From: Capniomyces stellatus
Taxonomy: Eukaryota; Kickxellomycota; Harpellomycetes; Harpellales; Legeriomycetaceae
Direction of reading: 5' to 3'
DNA length: 58,961 bases
NCBI GenBank assembly: GCA_001661515.1
Contig: LUVW01000006.1
Coordinates: 1-58,961, forward strand
Shown here: one piece after another, positions 32,719 through 43,337 of the stretch
Position numbering within the stretch: the stretch's first letter is position 1
How the letters are laid out: every line of letters begins with the position of its first letter
Program-made: the position numbers and the translations under genes
Notes under the pieces: generated by a model
The model's input: the letters and a program-made list of their open reading frames with translations, nothing else
The model's database searches: none
Told to the model about the DNA's origin: nothing

Positions 32719-33462
32719 CTTTTATACCCGTAAAATTTAATTGTTTTTTTAATGTTTTGGGACTGTGGAATTAAAATCGAATCTGGCTTTCGTATAGAGA
32801 GTGTTTAAATGTTGACCAGTTGATCAAAGTAACACGCTCCAATAATCACAAATTATTCTACTTTTTTAAATATAAAAAAAACTGGATGAATTAAATTTAA
32901 ATTTAAAAGAGCAAGAGTAGTCTGGCTGGCTGAACCACGGGCTTGATTTTTTTTATTTTTACTAGCAATAAAATGAAAGTTACGACTAGTTCAACTTAAA
33001 ACAAAGAAATAGTACTGGTGTTTAATAATGCTTTACGAAATTCTCTCCAGCTTTTGGAAAAGTAAATGAAATCCATCAAGCAATTGTTATTGGCGACTAT
33101 TTTCTAAATTTTGAAATAAAATACAGAAATTAATTTGCAACTGAAAAAAACTATATTCAAAAAAAAAGAGCTTGTCAGCGGATTTGATATTAATCAGCTG
33201 CTCTTAGTTCAGTCCAGCGAAAATCAGAAAAATAAATAGCTTATTTGTGTTTAACAAGAATATATTCTTGGTTAATAGACACAAAATACTAGTTCAATTC
33301 GTTATTTTTTTTAGAACATAAATTTTGATGCTAAACAGTTGGAAAATACATTTTTTATTAAAGCAAGCATTTCGGTCAATGCAAAGTATAGTTAGCTACG
33401 GTCAATAACTTGGATAGAACCTAGATATAGCCTAGATATAACTTGGATAGAACCTAGATAAC
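32719..33462. other. Divergent promoter region, TAF12 / DUF676 hydrolase
   Basis: Shared upstream DNA of TAF12 (minus) and the DUF676 gene (plus). It has a near-perfect palindrome at about 33249-33272 (AACAAGAATA / TATTCTTGGTT) and a 22-bp direct repeat that abuts the downstream start codon. Confidence 0.5.
33406..33460 (+). repeat. 22-bp direct repeat next to start codon
   Basis: TAACTTGGATAGAACCTAGA followed by TA occurs at 33406-33427 and again, identical, at 33439-33460. They are separated by an 11-base spacer that itself repeats CCTAGATA. The second copy ends two bases before the ATG at 33463, so it is in the 5' leader or core promoter. Confidence 0.85.
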
Positions 33463-34980
33463 ATGAAAGAACGAGGCGATGTGCTGTTGTTGGTTTACAT
33501 TCACGGCTTTATGGGGAAGGAAGAGTCGTTTTGTGACTTTCCGGAGCGATTAAAAACCATTCTTCAAAGTAGCTATAGTAAGACAAAGGTGTTGAGCATA
33601 ACCTACCCCTCATATGAAACCAGGGGAGAGCTTAAAGACGCAGTGATAAAATTTGACAACTGGCTGGTAAGAAAGATAGACGATATCCACAGCAATAGAG
33701 TCGAGTATGAACCATTTAAAAAAGAAACGCCAATCGATGTCAAAGTTGTTCTGATGGGTCATTCTATGGGAGGGCTATTAGCAAGTGATTCTGCGTTTAA
33801 AATCAATCCGAGGCTGGACTTGGCTAGTGCCATGAGCCACAGCAAACGCGAACGTGAGGGGTATGTTATGAGTGGAAGGGAAAAGCGAGGCAAAGAAAAT
33901 GTAGTTGATTACCTAGATTCGGACACTTCGTATTCTTCGGATTCGGACTTGAAAGCAGGAGAAAAAAGGGGGTCGTTGTCTGTAGAAAAAATTCTTGGAG
34001 GCAACAATGGGTCGACGTCCAGAATTATAGGCGTGATCGCATTTGATACGCCGTTCTATGGGATAAACCATAATGTGTTGTCGCAAACAGCAATAGAAAA
34101 GGCACAAAACATAACTAGCCAGTTTAACTCGGTGGCATCTATTGGTATGGGATTGGTAAACAGCTTTAATAGTGCGTGGGGAGAGGGCAGTGGCGACAAG
34201 TCGGCTTCAAAGGTTGATAGTGGCCGAAAGGGATCGTTTTTTTCAAGGTTTAATTCCAGTAGATCGACGAGTGTGAATGCTGGAGACAATCTAAAGACTA
34301 CAGAGTCCCAGGCCGGTACAAAAATTAGTGGCTGGAATATTGCTAGCAATGTTCTTAAAAGCACGGCATTTATCGCTGCTGTAACGAGCAGTGCAAAGAA
34401 TGACAATCCCAAACCTGAAGAGTCTGCTAGCGATAGGTCAAGTGTGGGTTACGAAGCAGCGGCCTCATTCTTCAAGAAGAATACTGAGGGTACACCGGAG
34501 AAGGAGAAAAAGTCAGAGATGAATGTTTACACCACAGCTGGAATTGCAGCAGCCGGGATTGTAGCGGCAGGCTTGGCAACGGCAATTTACTTGAATAAGG
34601 ACAAGATTAGCAGCGGGACACAGTACCTTTCAGAGCATATAGGATTTGCCAGTGCGCTTTATAGGTCCAATGAGATGCAGCAGCGGGTGACTGACGCAAC
34701 CAACAGCAAAAATGTAGGATTCCACTGCTTTTACAACAAGCTGAGTGGCGACAAAGGAAAAGGCGTTGGGCTATTTTCAAACATTGGGCCTTCGAGATAC
34801 TTTATCAACTTGCCCCCAAACAGCGAGATAGCGAGGATGTACTTTAGCAGCATTGAGTCGGATGCAGAGGACGAGATTTTTGCACACATGAACATGTTTG
34901 ACACGGAGAAAAGCAAAGTTGCATTTCTACTTGGTAGGTTGGCCATCGACAAAATCAACGAATTTTTGAGAAACCACTAG
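33463..34980 (+). CDS. DUF676-type alpha/beta hydrolase (putative lipase or esterase)
   Basis: A single exon of 505 residues. The N terminus has the oxyanion segment LLVYIHGFMGKEESF (residues 9-23) and the nucleophile elbow VVLMGHSMGGLLAS with S101. A second conserved stretch is VIAFDTPFYGINHN at residues 191-204. The middle (205-350) is Ser/Asn/Lys-rich. A Gly/Ala-rich hydrophobic segment at 355-377 (TTAGIAAAGIVAAGLATAIY) could cross or dip into a membrane. The C-terminal 100 residues include FHCFYNKLSG and a conserved-looking YFINLPPNSEIARMYF. Fungal DUF676 proteins are predicted lipid or ester hydrolases, mostly untested. The substrate is unknown. Confidence 0.85.
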   Translation: MKERGDVLLLVYIHGFMGKEESFCDFPERLKTILQSSYSKTKVLSITYPSYETRGELKDAVIKFDNWLVRKIDDIHSNRVEYEPFKKETPIDVKVVLMGHSMGGLLASDSAFKINPRLDLASAMSHSKREREGYVMSGREKRGKENVVDYLDSDTSYSSDSDLKAGEKRGSLSVEKILGGNNGSTSRIIGVIAFDTPFYGINHNVLSQTAIEKAQNITSQFNSVASIGMGLVNSFNSAWGEGSGDKSASKVDSGRKGSFFSRFNSSRSTSVNAGDNLKTTESQAGTKISGWNIASNVLKSTAFIAAVTSSAKNDNPKPEESASDRSSVGYEAAASFFKKNTEGTPEKEKKSEMNVYTTAGIAAAGIVAAGLATAIYLNKDKISSGTQYLSEHIGFASALYRSNEMQQRVTDATNSKNVGFHCFYNKLSGDKGKGVGLFSNIGPSRYFINLPPNSEIARMYFSSIESDAEDEIFAHMNMFDTEKSKVAFLLGRLAIDKINEFLRNH

Positions 34981-35338
34981 TCGTGCTTGACTTCAATATG
35001 CACAAATACCGAAACCGGTCGATACCCGATATAGCCATGTGTATAGACGGTGAAAAAAAGAGTTGCCAACGAACAATGCTTAGCCATATCGGTAAAATGT
35101 AGTTAGACTGGAGTGGACATTAAAAGGTCCTACCACACTCACAATGATGATACATTGGTAGTATAGAAAGTATTATGTCTTGCTTTATTCTGTTTTGCTT
35201 TGTTCTTATTTTATTTTATTGTAATATTTATAAAGTAATCAAAGTTATAGTCGCATACCAAAACAATAGAACCAATATTTATAAAGCAAAAATGACTAGC
35301 CAAAAAAAAATGAGATTAAAGAAAGAGAAAAAAAAACA
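34981..35338. other. Convergent spacer, DUF676 / DBP8
   Basis: AT-rich 3' flanks of both genes. No gene or repeat of note was seen. Confidence 0.5.
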
Positions 35339-37533
35339 CTAGTTATTTAAAGCCATCTTCTTTTTAACTCTGGTCCGATCCTTTTCGCCAAACGAAGAGT
35401 CTAGTAGGTGCATTGTAGCAACACGTTTTGCGGCCATGACCTTGCTTAGCAAATCAAGAACAGCTTTTTCCTCTACTTTATACTCCTCAAGCTGCTTTCC
35501 GATCTTGGACTCGATGTTGTGTATTAGCTGAATGTCGTTTTCGCATACTATTGCAATTGCTTGTCCACCTCGACCTAAATTGAGTTAAGATTAGATCAAT
35601 ACAGATAATGTTACGTTCTTGTAGTCGACACGTCTAGCACGTTACATGCAAACAGCCAAAGCTCTGGAAAAACAATATATAGAATTATGCCTACCTGCAC
35701 GAGCTGTTCTTCCCACTCTGTGGATATAATCATCTGGATCACGAGGAATATCCATGTTTACAACCAGCTCAACAACCGGAATATCCAAACCTCTACTAGC
35801 AACACTTGTTGCAACAAGAACCTTGGCCGCTTGGGCTTTAAATCTGCCGATACTATTTAGTCTGTCTTGTTGACTCATTTTTGAATTTAAAGATGTGGAT
35901 TTAAAACCCAAGTGCCTCAGCATTATATTTATAGACTCTGCTGTGCGACACCGATTAACAAATATTATTACGGACTTATCCTCAAACTCGGGGTCCAGCA
36001 GCGTCTGTACAAGGTAACTATCCTTGACATGCGAAGGCACAAACAGATAGTTCTGCTTAAGCTTTAAAACTGTTTTGATCTCGTTATCGCATAAATGCAC
36101 AAAAGGTCCCAATTCGCCCTTTCCTTCAACCGGCCTTTTGCGGTTCTTATACTCGCTCACCGAATTTGTCATCGTGGCTGTGAAAAACAGTGTTTGTCGC
36201 TTCTTTGGTATGTGATCCATGATAACCCCTAAATCGTCCGCAAACGTAGGGGTCAGCAGTCTATCGGCTTCGTCCAAAACTAGAAACTTGAGTTTACTCA
36301 TAAAAATAACATCCGAGCAGCTCATCATATGGTCAGCTAGTCTACCTGGAGTTGCCACTATAATGTGCGGTCTCTTTGATAACAAGAGTGCCTGATCAAT
36401 CATATCTATCAACAAGTGCAAACCAATATTTCTGTTAGTATAGCTCCCCTACTACTCATCACACCCCCTTCTATGGTACAAGTCGTCGGTGCCTTACCTA
36501 AACCACCAACAATTACGCAAACTTTGAGGTTGATTGACTTTCCGAACACCGTAAACTGGTCAGCAATCTGTATTGCAAGTTCTCTATTTTAATTAATAAA
36601 TCAAAAATTAGTATACTCTCGCCATAGCTATTATGACTTGCTTTTTGACAAGTTCGCGCTCTTAAATGGCCATCATATCTCGTTATATCGCTATATCTTG
36701 TATCTATATATCTTGTATCTCTATATCTTGTATCTCTATATCTTGTATATATACGTTATATCCTATATCTGTACTTTACTTGCCTTGTTGGTGTCAAAAC
36801 AAGCGCAAACACGCCGAATGGATCTTCAGAAAGTAGCTGTAAAATAGGCAATGCAAAGGCTGCTGTTTTTCCCGAACCTGTTTTAGCCCCACCTATCACA
36901 TCGCGCCCTAAATTATCGCCAAAAAAAAACATCGCATTGAAATTTAAAGCGTTACACTTATTTTTTTTTTTTTGGTTTTTTTTTCTGGTTTTTTTTTTCA
37001 TTTTGAATAAAACCAAGGTATATGTTTTGCAAAGTGTGGCTGTTGCTTGGTAATCAAAGGCGCCAAATGCACAAAAGCAATTGATTTAATAAAGGTTGTA
37101 CAAATATGGCAATTGCAGTTGACTTACCTTCTAAAATCGGTTTGATGCAGGCGCGCTGAATCTCGGTTGGCGCTTTTATCTCCACAGCCTTACAAGCGTC
37201 AATAATCCACGAATCGAGGCCCAAATCCTCAAAGCTGCACATTTCAGGCGCTTTGGAAATCTCATAATCAAACAAAGTACTCAAATTAGACTGGCTTGTT
37301 TTTTCGGTGGGCTTTGTATCGCCGTCATTGGTGCTGTCTTCGGATCCAGAATCTAAAGCTTGCTCCTCTTTAGGTGTGTTTTTTATAGTACCCTCAGAGT
37401 TTTTTGTTTTTGACTTTTTGCTGGGGCCATGGTCGTTTGAAGACTTATTTTTTTTTATGTCCGGCTTTGATTTCAGTTTGTTCATTTCACCTCCCTTTCC
37501 CTCTATAGATTTTCTCTTTGCTTTTTCCCCCAT
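35339..37533 (-). CDS. DBP8: ATP-dependent RNA helicase DBP8 (DDX49 type, 5 exons, one GC-AG intron)
   Basis: On the minus strand the exons are 37533-37128, 36907-36784, 36583-36498, 36405-35695 and 35574-35339, giving 520 residues with all phases matching. After a Lys/Ser-rich N terminus comes the Q motif ([13 protein letters not shown] and PTEIQ). Then motif [11 protein letters not shown], Ia TPTRELA, Ib [31 protein letters not shown] and [13 protein letters not shown]. The order and flanking residues match Dbp8, a nucleolar helicase for 40S subunit assembly. The second intron starts with GC (AG|GCAAGT at 36783), which alone restores TPTRELA. That intron also carries a tandem repeat at 36691-36750. 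The first ATG of the open frame is 37533. Confidence 0.92.
36691..36750. repeat. Tandem repeat inside DBP8 intron 2
   Basis: About four units of 13-17 bases based on CTATATCTTGTAT lie in the GC-AG intron of DBP8. Confidence 0.7.
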
Positions 37534-38324
37534 ATTTTTTTCTCTGTTGTGGACCTGAATAATTCTACTCGTTCTACTTTCTAAATAATGTATCGGTTTT
37601 ATATTCTGCAGTATGAAAAGCACCGTTCGTAGTTGGAATGAACAAGGTACAGGCAAAAGATACCATTTTTTTTGCTGTCCTTTTGACTTTTTGATTTTTC
37701 TTTGTATTCAATTAAACTTTTTACAGTGAAAAAAAATTTTGAAGTTGTAAAAATAGCGTAAAAACAATACCAATAAGATCAAGTATTGATTCAGCCAATC
37801 AAGCTATTATAATTATGACTTGGTTCTCTCGTTTTCAATCTGCATGACTTTGCTGTTCTTTGTAATTTCAAAATGAGGTTGGTACTGGCTAACAGCTCAG
37901 GAGTCGATGTTTCCCGAACCAAAAACCACGCTATTTCTAGGCCAATTTACCTTGGAAACCCTGCGAATTTATTTATAGCTGATTCAAAAGCCAACTATTC
38001 TAGTTGTAACTATTATTTGGTGGGGGTTTTTTTAGGTTCGATAGTTCCTGGATTGCATCGAATTTTAGCTTTACAATCCCCGTATTTAAAGTGTCACTTC
38101 TTGTTTGATTAATTGATTAATTGATTAATTGATTATTTGACTATTTATCTACTTAACTATTTACTTGTTACAAGAGAAAGCGTTGGGCTTTGCTGTTTCT
38201 TGAAAGAGATTATTTGATGAGGGTTAGTAGACCAAAAAAAATCAATTTTGAAATCCGAAACACCAGTAAAAAAGACAAGTACAGATTCAAAAAGATATCA
38301 GGAGTTCTGAAAAAAGTTGCAGAA
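37534..38324. other. Divergent region, DBP8 / FNTA
   Basis: Upstream DNA of DBP8 (minus) and the prenyltransferase alpha gene (plus). A TTGATTAA tandem stretch lies at about 38102-38135. A 79-codon ATG-started frame at 37873-38112 has no recognised family. An in-frame ATG at 38217 could extend the prenyltransferase by 36 basic residues. Confidence 0.45.
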
Positions 38325-40271
38325 ATGTCAGATTCGGAAGGTGAAGGTGAATTTGTGCCTTATGGAGAAAGAAGTGAATGGAGCGATGTAGTTCCTGTAA
38401 AAGTCAACGAAAAGGACGATAGTATATGTCCAATCGCATACACGGAAGAGTGTAAGAAACAAGCTTTTCTTTTTTTCTTTCTTTTAAATCGAATACATTG
38501 CCTTGAGTAAAGTGGTGCAAAAGAAACGTGTTTAGTCGATTCGAATTACTAATATATTTGGAATTGCTACAACCCTACAATAATAGTCAGCAATACCATG
38601 GATTATTTGAGAGCAGTTATGAGAAATGGAGAGATATCAGAAAGATGCTTAGGGCTTGTAAGTAGCGCGATAGAAATGAATCCCGGAAACTACACCGCTT
38701 GGTAAGAATAATCACACTGGAAAATGTATATTTCTTTAAATAAAAAGTAGCTCGGAGCTGTTTGGATATTTATTCAACTAGCTACAGCTACTTGCAAAAA
38801 AAATATACGTAAATGTGGTATTTAAAATGTATACGCTGATTACACTGTCATTTAGGTTATACAGAATGGAGCTGTTTGAGAAATTGGACAAGGATTGTGT
38901 TAAAGAGCTGGAATGGGTAAACGAAATAGCGTCAAGCAATCCAAAGAACTACCAGCTGTACCATCATCGCGAGAAGATTGTTCATAAATTAGTGGAGTCT
39001 AACAAAATAGAGCAATTCGGGCCAACGGAAATACAAAAGGCAAAGGACGCTGATAGTACGGGAAATGGCGAGGACCCGGTGCCAGAAGGCGGCTTGGTAG
39101 GAAAGCGATGGAAGCTGAGTAATAAAATAATCGAAACTGAGATTGAGTTTTGCAACTCACAAATTAAAGGAGATAGTAAAAACTTTCACGCTTGGGCGTA
39201 TAGGTATGGGGGATGAAATTATTTACATATTTGTACTGCGGCCGGAGGACTGCTGCTCCAAACTGTATGTCTTGACAAAACATTTATACTGCACATGTAT
39301 CACTATTAATTTTTGTAAATTATCTGCGCATAGGCAATTCCTGATAAAGCTTTTTGGTTTGTGGGAGTTTGAAATGGACTATGTTGACCAGAAAATAAGC
39401 GAGGATATACGTAACAACTCGGCCTGGAATCAGCGATATTTTGTGCTGCTCAAATCAGCTCCAAAAGAAACAAAGCTAGATAACGCGACCTTGTTAAACG
39501 AGATAAAGTAAATAAGAATGATAATAATAAATACTCAAGAATGCCATATAATTTATTTATTTCTAGACGAAGGGGGGGGGGGAGTAAACTTGTAAACAAT
39601 TAACCAGAGTAACGACGTGTTTGTTTTTCTATTGGTAACAAAAACACATTATCATTGTCATTGATATTCTCGTTTTTGTAGGTACTCGGTCGATATCATT
39701 TCAAGCGCACCCAACAACGAAAGTCCTTGGGTTTACATCCAGGGGTAAGTCGCGTTAGTTTTTAATTACTACCTTGCAACATTCTTGCTCGTCGGTATAT
39801 ATTGAGCGAGTTATTACTGCCTGGATGTATTGTCTTGATACTTACGATGGCTTTTAAAATTGCTTTAATGTGTTTGACTAGACTGCTGAGGATCCATTCT
39901 CCAGATATGTTGTACACTAGACTTTTTGAAAGCATTGATCTGCTGGCAAACTCGGCGGAAAAAATGACGCTTTTTCAGAGCTCTAGGTTTTACTGGAGCT
40001 ACATGTTAAACTACTACAAAAACCAGGCCAAACTCAATGGGAGCGATTCAGGCTTTGAAACTGCTGTCGAGTGGGTTACTAAGGCCAACGATGTAAGCTA
40101 CAACACGGCTGTGTCTACTTGTTTATCCTACGAAATCAGAAATTAAAGCGTACTGTGTATCAGCGCTAAACCCATGTTTTTTTTGTGAATTTTGGATTGT
40201 AGGTCTGCGATTACTTGACATACACCATTGATACCATCCGCGCTAAATATTGGCAGTCGCTCAGAATGTGA
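38325..40271 (+). CDS. RAM2: Farnesyl/geranylgeranyl transferase alpha subunit (7 exons, frameshift in exon 2)
   Basis: The exons are 38325-38451, 38587-38703, 38856-39203, 39334-39507, 39682-39744, 39882-40092 and 40203-40271, about 368 residues. PFTA repeats are clear: [30 protein letters not shown] then [37 protein letters not shown] and [13 protein letters not shown]. The end [18 protein letters not shown] is typical of the family. The subunit serves both CaaX farnesyl- and type I geranylgeranyl-transferases. All junction phases agree except inside exon 2. There [15 protein letters not shown] reads in one frame and [15 protein letters not shown] in another, so about 38638-38644 holds a 2-base insertion (an extra GA) or a 1-base loss. 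It could be a sequence error or a real lesion. The start at 38325 ([10 protein letters not shown]) was preferred to 38217. Confidence 0.8.
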
Positions 40272-40750
40272 TTATGCTCTAGAGCCGCATGTTTAAGGTC
40301 TCCGGTTGCTTTTTTGCGTAACACCAGAACTGAGCTAGCTATTTAATTTTAATTGCTAATACCTGATTTGAAGAGTGATATATATATAATCAGAATATTT
40401 TGGGAGGTTTTTTTTTAGTTGGATATATGTTCATTTGATAGTTGATCTTGGCAATTATTCCTATTGCGTATAGATATTATGCTATAGATGATTTAAATAT
40501 TCGAAAAAGAAAAGAAGAAAATCAAACATGCTTCCCGTTATTCTGCACTAACCTTGCTTTGTTTTTTTGTTCAATTATTGCTTTTGAATTCTTTTTTCAT
40601 GAAAAAGAAAAAAGAGCTCGTGTTAAAAGTGTATTAGCGATAAGATAATTAAAAAAAATTATAAAAAAAAGGTATTGAAGCAAAACAAAACAAATCTGAT
40701 TAAAGAGAACCAAAGTGTAAAACGGAATGGAATGCAATGGAGCAAAGAAT
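40272..40750. other. Convergent spacer, FNTA / PRE4
   Basis: AT-rich 3' flanks of the two genes. No gene was seen. Confidence 0.5.
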
Positions 40751-42173
40751 TTAAGCGCCATAGCCGATAATACTTTCAGCAAAGTCCCAGTTAGTTTCCA
40801 GCGAGTATGGTTCTGTGATCTCAACACCAGCAGCTGTGACTTTGGCCTTTTGCAACTTGTTAAGAGATCTGGCATCGCGGTAGAACAGAACCTTCATGCA
40901 AGTATCCAAAATCTCGCTTGCTTCTTGTTCTGTCAGATCGTCGCTGCGGTTCTCTGCATATTTGCGGAGAATTGGCAGTGCTAGATGGGCGCCATATCCT
41001 GTAGCGATAACGTTTGACTTGTACGTTGTTCCAAAAAGATCTACATATCCCAGAATACTACACCAACCACCCATAAACAAATAATTAGCCGTTAATTAGG
41101 GCTGAAGGTCATGTTATGCTGTGTTATTCGAAGAAAAGGCGTGCTTATATTCACTTGTAAGTATTGCTAAATAAATCGTGTGTTTACGTTTCGCCATCCT
41201 CAACACCAGCAACAATGTACTTGTTCCACAATGGGTTGACCTTGCTTCTTCGAGCATACATCATACTGGAGATAAAGCGGTAGATTGAAGAGGTCCCAAT
41301 CGTTTGGTCATCATCGAGCACATACTCTTTCAGCCTTTAAACCGTATGTTCAGTAACAAAAAAAATAATATAAAGACGTTTTGTCGAGAATATGTTTTAT
41401 AAACTACATAATGCAACATTAAACCACCCAGCAAAGAGTGTGTTTATTGGCTTGGGTGTCACGTTTCTATTAAAATAATAATAGCAATAAGCCGTGAGAC
41501 TCCCACTTACATCAATCCTTCGAGCTGGTTCTGCATATATTGGAAATCTGAAATGTCGCCTGAAGCTCCTATGATTGTATTAGTTCCAACCTCATGCAAT
41601 CTTTGCACATTTCTGAATCTGGCCAAACTTCCATAAGAAGCTATTCACAAACACACAGACACGTTGATACGTCAGTAAATTAATACATTGATACGTTGAT
41701 GCATTAATACGTTAATACGCAATCGCATTTTTTGTCATTTCTATTGAATTGGTGAGACCATTAGCGATTCCAATCCAAAAGCTGAAAAATAAAGAATTTA
41801 TCCTTTTGCTGTTATAGCAATCCAACTCTACCTAAGCAATCTGCTGTCATCATAACTCCGTCTTTATACTTTACTGCCAAAACTGAGGTTCCAGTGACAA
41901 TTGGCGAACTAATATTAGTAGCAAGAGTTTCTTGTCAATCTGAATTCAATTCATCCCTTTTAAACGAGCAAACTTATTCGCGTGAGACATTAAAATCTCT
42001 TGCGTTGCATTTGCTTTTCTAAAACCAAATAGCATGCAGCAAATCTAGACCTTTATTTCTACTATATGCCTATCAATTATATTAAAGTATGTTTGTACTA
42101 ACGTTGTATGCTTATACACTCCATCCTCGGTGACGCTTTTGCTATTGATTCCTGTTTCTTTGGTTGAATTCAT
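40751..42173 (-). CDS. PRE4: 20S proteasome subunit beta-7 (PSMB4/Pre4 type, 6 exons)
   Basis: On the minus strand the exons are 42173-42103, 42018-41974, 41908-41832, 41640-41511, 41334-41188 and 41057-40751, giving 258 residues with continuous phase. The mature region begins near SPIVTGTSVLAVKYKDGVMM. Then come ASYGSLARFRNVQRLHEVG, IIGASGDISDFQYM, YARRSKVNPLWNKYIVAG, ILGYVDLFGTTY, ATGYGAHLALPIL and CMKVLFYRDARSLNKLQ, ending TNWDFAESIIGYGA. These match PSMB4/Pre4, a non-catalytic beta subunit whose C terminus helps join the two half-proteasomes. The donors at 42102 (GTTAGT) and 41973 (GTTTGC) are weaker than the genome norm, so the small exon 2 is the least certain part. Confidence 0.9.
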
Positions 42174-43337
42174 CCTTGTTTTGTGATGTTTTGTTTTTAT
42201 CTCTTCCTAGTCCTACTTTTTTTTTATTCAATGCTTCTTGTCTTTTTATTCTGTCTTTGCCTTGTATTTCGTTAAAAGGTTGTATGTATGTGTATATTAA
42301 TTACTGTAATTGATATAATATATAGATTTTTACAACTTGGTAAAGTAAACTTGCTTTTTTTTCTTTGTTTATAAATCAAACTCCATATTTTATTAGTTTG
42401 TTACCTCAATTATTTACATTTCTTTTGTTGCTTTTTTTGCAAAACCTTAGAATTACGTACGAAATTAAATAAACAAATAGTATTCCCGGGCGAGGCCCCA
42501 ATTTATCATGTTTGAGACCAGTAAATTCAACTAATTAATGCGTTTGCTAGCGCAGAAAGTCTCCACAACTTTACACAGCTCTTTGGGTATTTTACCCAAA
42601 ACACAAAGGCTACTTGGGGTTTGGTTAAATGTTTAAAATTCACTGTTTGAAATTAATTCAATGCTCCAGTTTTAATGACGTAACCTTGGATTTTGCTTAT
42701 TTCTTAATAAGTATCTCTATTTTTTTTGCTTTTTTCATACTACAACTCACCAAATTTGTAGTAGTTTGCAAAACACGCTAATTGGCTAATTTTTTATTTT
42801 ATTTTATTCTATATATGTGATTTATTGGCAACAGTCAACACAACAAAACTTGCAATATCAAACAATACCATAGAAATACTATAAAACACTGTGCTGTTTT
42901 GATATCATAAACGAGCTCTACTAGCCAACATCCCCCTTCAATCAATTAGACCGTCTGTATCCGGTGGACATTGGTCCAGGGTTTAATAGTAATATTAAAG
43001 TAAAAAAAAATACAGAAAGAAAAAGCTGAAAAAACAGCATAATACAGTTTAAATGCGTTTGGAAAACCGCCTAGTTACCACAAAGAAAAAACTATGATGT
43101 ATGGTATAAAAACGCAGCAATTTTTGTTTGATTGTTTATAAAAGCAACTGGAGATATCACCCCCCCCCCCCATTCACCGGATATACCCTTGTTAGCGAAA
43201 GCTAACTGTATTGTTATGATAAAGCATATGCTAGTACCACACATCCTATACTCCTTCTTTCTCGGACTAAAGCTTCAAAAATAAACCTCAGCCGTTTTCG
43301 GGATTTTGGCCTTGATTTTTGACATATACTTTTATTA
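42174..43337. other. 1.2 kb intergenic region
   Basis: Lies between PRE4 (upstream side) and the RasGEF gene (3' side). It contains a run of 12 C at 43160-43171. No open frame of note was seen. Confidence 0.5.

Noticed and set aside
37873..38112. 79-codon ATG-started frame between DBP8 and FNTA
   Set aside because: No recognisable family; it lies in a divergent promoter region and is of a length expected by chance.
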